A program made the translations under genes and the position numbers. From CAZNLH01 sp964573995 (lineage in GTDB: Bacteria > Gemmatimonadota > CAZMKB01 > CAZNLH01): a stretch of 17,670 nucleotides of DNA. The stretch covers positions 1 to 17,670 of the forward strand of contig CAZNLH010000039.1 of NCBI GenBank assembly GCA_964573995.1, in the 5' to 3' direction. Of the stretch, positions 14,559 to 17,670 are shown in pieces (position 1 is the first letter of the stretch; each line of letters opens with the position of its first letter). A model generated the notes under the pieces. The model was given only the letters and a program-made list of their open reading frames with translations, did not search any database and had not been told where the DNA came from.

Positions 14559-16294
14559 ATGAGCGNNNNNNNNNNNNNNNNNNNNNNNNNNNNNNNNNNN
14601 NNNNNNNNNNNNNNNNNNNNNNNNNNNNNNNNNNNNNNNNNNNNNNNNNNNNNNNNNNNNNNNNNGCCTTCGAGGGGCTGGGACCCTGGAATGGCCGAGG
14701 GAGAACGGGAGGATGTGGGGGGGCGGCCGAGTGACTGGTTCTTCGCACAGCGTGCCTACCCTTACGGGGAGGTAAACCTGCAGGCCTATCGTGATGCCGT
14801 AAGGCAGGCGCTGGCCATGCGTGGTGTCCGTGGGCGGCCTGGAGGCGTTACCTGGGTCCAGGCAGGCCCTACAAACATCGGGGGCCGGATCACCGCGCTC
14901 GCGCTCGATCCCGCCGACCCGGGCGTCGTGTACGCGGGGGCCGCAAGCGGTGGCGTCCTCAAGTCGACCGATCGAGGACAGACCTGGGTTCCACTATTCG
15001 ATGAGCAGCCGACCCTCTCCATAGGCGCACTGGCCGTCGATCCCCGGGATCCCGATGTCGTTTACGCCGGGACAGGTGAGGCGAACTGTGGAGGTGGAAG
15101 TGTCACGTACGGCGGGCTGGGTGTCTACAAGACGACGGACGGCGGCAACACATGGATGGCCGTGGGGCTCGAGGAGACGAGATACATCGGCCGTATAGTC
15201 GTCGATCCACAAAATTCGAACCGTGTCTACGTGGCCGCTGTGGGGACCCTCTTCAGCACGAACCCGGACCGGGGCGTTTACCGCAGTACGGACGGCGGTG
15301 CGATGTGGGAGCAGGTTCTCTTCGTGAGCGATTCGACGGGGGCGATCGATATAGTCCAGGATCCCGCCGACACGGACGTCCTGTACTCGGCGACCTGGGA
15401 GAGGATCAGGCGTCCCGGTTCGCGGCGATACGGTGGGCCGACCAGCGGGGTATATCGAACCACCGACGGAGGAGATCACTGGGTGAGGCTTGGGGGAGGA
15501 CTGCCGTCAGGGCCGGATATAGGGCGGATCGGTCTGGCTCTATCCCCGGCTGATCCAGCGACGGTCTATGCCGTGTACGCCGATGATGTCGGTTACTTCA
15601 GGGGCCTATACAAGAGCACGGATGCTGGCATGAACTGGGTGCGCGTCAACGACTCGGCGCTCTATTCGAGCGATTTTTACAGTTCGTACGGTTGGTGGTT
15701 CGGCGTGCTAACTCCCGATCCGACCGATGCTGACCACCTGTTCGCCCACGGGATAGGCCTCTACGAAACGACCGATGGGGGAGATTCCTGGTTCGAGACC
15801 GCATTTTCAAACCACGTCGACCACCACGCCATGGCGATCGACCAGGCGGACCCGAACCGGGTCGTCGAGGGAAACGACGGAGGGGTTTACACCTCGACCA
15901 ACGGCGGTGCCACATGGAGCAAGTCCCCCGACCTGCCGATCACCCAGTTCTATACCGGAGAGATCGATTATCTGCACCCGGAGAGGCTTTACGGCGGGGC
16001 GCAGGACAACGGGACGCTCAGGACGTGGACGGGCTCCTCGGATGACTGGGAGTTGATATACGGTGGCGATGGTTTTTACGTCATCGTCGACCCCGTGAAC
16101 GACAACATTATCTACGCAGAGTACCAGTATGGCGGACTCGGGAAATCCACGAACGGCGGGCTCTATTTCGGCGGCGCGCTGAGCGGAGTGAATTCATCCG
16201 ATCGACGTAACTGGTCGACGCCGGTAGTGATGGATCCAACCGACCACAACACGCTCTATTACGGGACGTACCGGCTCTACCGGACGTCCAACGG
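14559..16294 (+). CDS. Secreted Asp-box (BNR/sortilin-like) repeat protein, N-terminal and central part
   Basis: The 5' part of a large exported beta-propeller protein, interrupted by two assembly gaps. A likely start, ATG at 14559, follows AAGGA by six bases, and the dehydrogenase stop lies inside that site. The signal peptide would fall in the first gap (14566-14665), so start and frame across the gap are not proven. After the gap come the DWFFAQRAYPYGEVN lead-in and GPTNIGGRITALALDP, then repeated Asp-boxes of the S/T-x-D-G-G-x-x-W type: STDRGQTW, TTDGGNTW, STDGGAMW, TTDGGDHW, STDAGMNW, TTDGGDSW, STNGGATW and the degenerate STNGGLYF. Each is paired with a DPxDPxxVY strand. Such propellers are found in sialidase-like and sortilin-like proteins; no sialidase catalytic residues were recognised. 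The gene continues in another frame after the second gap. Confidence 0.8.
14566..14665. other. Assembly gap (100 N) inside the repeat-protein gene, near its start
   Basis: Exactly 100 undetermined bases, the usual placeholder for a gap of unknown length. It removes the presumed signal peptide of the Asp-box protein. Confidence 0.97.
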
Positions 16295-16394
16295 NNNNNN
16301 NNNNNNNNNNNNNNNNNNNNNNNNNNNNNNNNNNNNNNNNNNNNNNNNNNNNNNNNNNNNNNNNNNNNNNNNNNNNNNNNNNNNNNNNNNNNNN
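16295..16394. other. Assembly gap (100 N) inside the repeat-protein gene
   Basis: Exactly 100 undetermined bases between two parts of the Asp-box gene that lie in different frames. The true gap length is therefore not 100 bases if the gene is intact. Confidence 0.97.
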
Positions 16395-16947
16395 CGGTCT
16401 GCCGGAGGCCCCGGTCAACGATATCATTATCGATCCAGGTTCGAGGGATTTCCTGTACGTTGGGACCGATGTCGGCGTCTTCCGTTCGACCGATGGCGGA
16501 CAGGCCTGGGAAGATCTCAATGAAGGGCTGCCCGTCGTCCCGGTGACCGACCTGACGCTCCATGGCCCAACGCGTACCCTGGTCGCGTCGACATACGGGA
16601 GGTCGATGTTCAGCGTTACCCTGCCGCCTCCTGTACGTGTGGAGGGGCAGCGGGAGCCGGTATCGGCGGGGGGCGTTGATCTTGGCCAGAATTCCCCGAA
16701 TCCCTTCAATCCATCGACTGTGATTCATTTCACGATGTCGATGGGAGGCAGGGTCCGCTTGCTTGTCTATAACCTGAGGGGAGAGAGGATACGGACGCTC
16801 GCAAGCGATGAGTTCGCTCCGGGGGTTCACGAGGTCACTTGGGACGGTCGGGACGATGAGGGGATGCCACAGCCATCGGGTAGTTACCTGTACAGGCTCG
16901 AAGCACCGGGACGAACTATCTCGCGCAAGATGCTTCTGGTAAGGTGA
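16395..16947 (+). CDS. Asp-box repeat protein, C-terminal part with FlgD-like/T9SS-type sorting domain
   Basis: The 3' part of the gene that begins near 14559, now in a different frame because the gap length is arbitrary. It starts mid-propeller (GLPEAPVNDIIIDPGSRDFL), carries a ninth Asp-box (STDGGQAW) and the closing strand TLVASTYGRSMFSVTL. The last 90 or so residues form a FlgD-like immunoglobulin domain of the kind used as a C-terminal sorting signal: LGQNSPNPFNPSTVIHF, VRLLVYNLRGERIRTL, GVHEVTWDGRDDEG and SGSYLYRLEA, ending in ISRKMLLVR. Such domains direct type IX secretion in Bacteroidetes and also occur in related candidate phyla, so export to the cell surface or medium is likely. 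The TGA stop (16945-16947) abuts a hairpin shared with the converging peroxiredoxin gene. Confidence 0.82.
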
Positions 16948-16981
16948 AAAGGGGGGAGTTCCGGCTGAACTCTCCCCCCTT
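16947..16981 (-). terminator. Rho-independent terminator, shared by converging genes
   Basis: GGGGGGAG (16951-16958) pairs with CTCCCCCC (16972-16979), flanked by two A-T pairs outside. Three more pairs (TTC with GAA) lie inside past a two-base bulge, around the loop CGGCT. On the minus strand the stem is followed by TTTT, so it fits the end of the peroxiredoxin gene, 38 bases after its stop. On the plus strand it directly follows the repeat-protein stop but lacks a proper T tract, so it is weaker there. Confidence 0.75.
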
Positions 16982-17018
16982 GGGTGATTCATGTCTTCGC
17001 TCGGGTTGCGGATACCGA

Positions 17019-17582
17019 TCAAATCTTCCCGATCAGGTCCATGCCCGGCTTGAGGGTCTCCTTGCCGGGTTCCCAACTCGCGGGGCAGACCTCTCCGCCG
17101 TGCTCCCTGACGTACTTGGCCGCCTGCAACTTGCGCAGGAGTTCGCGGGCGCTCCGGCCGACGCTGTTGTTGTTGATCTCGAAGGCCTGCAGGATGCCGT
17201 CGGGATCGATTATGAAACTTCCCCTCAGGGAGAGCCCCTCTTCCTCGATATATGTCCCGAACTCGCGGCACAACTTCCCCGTGGGATCCGCCAGCATGGG
17301 GAACTCTACCTTCTGGATCGCCGATGATGTATCGTGCCATGCCTTGTGTACGAAGTGGGTGTCCGTGCTGACGCTCAGGATCTCGGCCCCCTCGTTCTTG
17401 AATTCCGCGTAGAGACCCGCGGCCTCCTGCAATTCTGTCGGGCAGACGAAGGTGAAGTCGGCGGGGTAGAAGATCATCGCCACCCATTTCCCGCGGTAAT
17501 CGCTCAGTCTTATTTTTACAAAGTTATCGCCCTGATAGGCATCCACTTCGAAGTCCTGGACCTCCTGACCGATCCGTACCAT
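17019..17582 (-). CDS. ahpC: Peroxiredoxin AhpC (typical 2-Cys)
   Basis: A 187-residue cytoplasmic peroxidase that reduces hydrogen peroxide, alkyl hydroperoxides and possibly peroxynitrite. The peroxidatic Cys47 sits in FYPADFTFVCPTE (38-50) with Thr44, and the conserved Arg120 follows in LSLRGSF. The resolving Cys166 is in GEVCPASW. Length and the closing LIGKI match enterobacterial AhpC, in which a flavoprotein such as AhpF recycles the enzyme; no reductase gene is in the window. The ATG at 17582 follows a perfect GGAGG at a spacing of 8 (17591-17595), so high expression is likely. The 88 bases upstream inside the window contain the small inverted repeats GTTGACAAC (17621-17629) and ACCATGGT (17635-17642), which could be operators, but I see no secure promoter or known peroxide-regulator box. 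Confidence 0.97.
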   Translation of the reverse strand: MVRIGQEVQDFEVDAYQGDNFVKIRLSDYRGKWVAMIFYPADFTFVCPTELQEAAGLYAEFKNEGAEILSVSTDTHFVHKAWHDTSSAIQKVEFPMLADPTGKLCREFGTYIEEEGLSLRGSFIIDPDGILQAFEINNNSVGRSARELLRKLQAAKYVREHGGEVCPASWEPGKETLKPGMDLIGKI

Positions 17583-17670
17583 TGGTTCTACCTCCTTTGG
17601 ATTGAAAGACTAAGGGGATCGTTGACAACATCTAACCATGGTAATTTCACGGAGCGAAGTCAATGCCCCC

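Noticed and set aside
16108..17487. 459-codon minus-strand frame spanning the second gap
   Set aside because: It is open only because undetermined bases hide stops, and it runs antisense to the Asp-box gene and out of frame through ahpC.

Overview
The window looks like a scaffold from a moderately GC-rich, Gram-negative (diderm) bacterium, probably metagenome-assembled, since there are two placeholder runs of exactly 100 N. Several protein types point to one of the FCB-group candidate lineages (Krumholzibacteriota, Eisenbacteria or a relative): a DUF5916 carbohydrate-binding-module/beta-barrel protein, a secreted Asp-box (BNR) repeat protein ending in a FlgD-like/T9SS-type sorting domain with an NPFNP motif, and an FG-GAP repeat remnant. 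This placement is inference from protein style only.

Region 1 (1-7902, all minus strand) reads from right to left. It holds an OmpR-type response regulator, its sensor histidine kinase, a secreted lectin-like (DUF1080/GH16-like) protein, and an ABC importer of the iron(III)/class-1 solute-binding type (binding protein, fused double-domain permease, ATPase). It ends with a DUF5916 outer-membrane protein that runs off the left edge. Gene junctions are overlapping or nearly so (ATGA, TGATG, direct abutment, 24 bp). The only larger gap, about 90 bp, lies between the kinase and the lectin-like gene. Together this looks like a sensor plus a complete trans-envelope uptake route: outer-membrane barrel, periplasmic binding proteins, inner-membrane permease and ATPase. 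The binding protein lacks the tyrosine pair typical of ferric-binding proteins, so the substrate is open.

Region 2 (about 7903-8485) contains the promoter of the two-component system and, on the plus strand, a 5'-truncated remnant of an FG-GAP/VCBS-repeat secreted protein. Region 3 (8473-13192, minus strand) is a three-gene envelope export cassette: a LolA-like lipoprotein-sorting protein, an RND/MMPL-family transporter and a DUF1302-like outer-membrane barrel. It is preceded by a near-consensus sigma-70 promoter and a possible 43-codon secreted leader peptide.

Region 4 (13297-16947, plus strand) holds a glutaryl-CoA dehydrogenase-type acyl-CoA dehydrogenase, then a secreted Asp-box repeat protein interrupted by both assembly gaps. 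Region 5 (16947-17582, minus strand) is a classical 187-residue AhpC peroxiredoxin with a hairpin terminator shared with the converging repeat-protein gene. No RNA genes, CRISPR arrays, insertion sequences or origins were seen.
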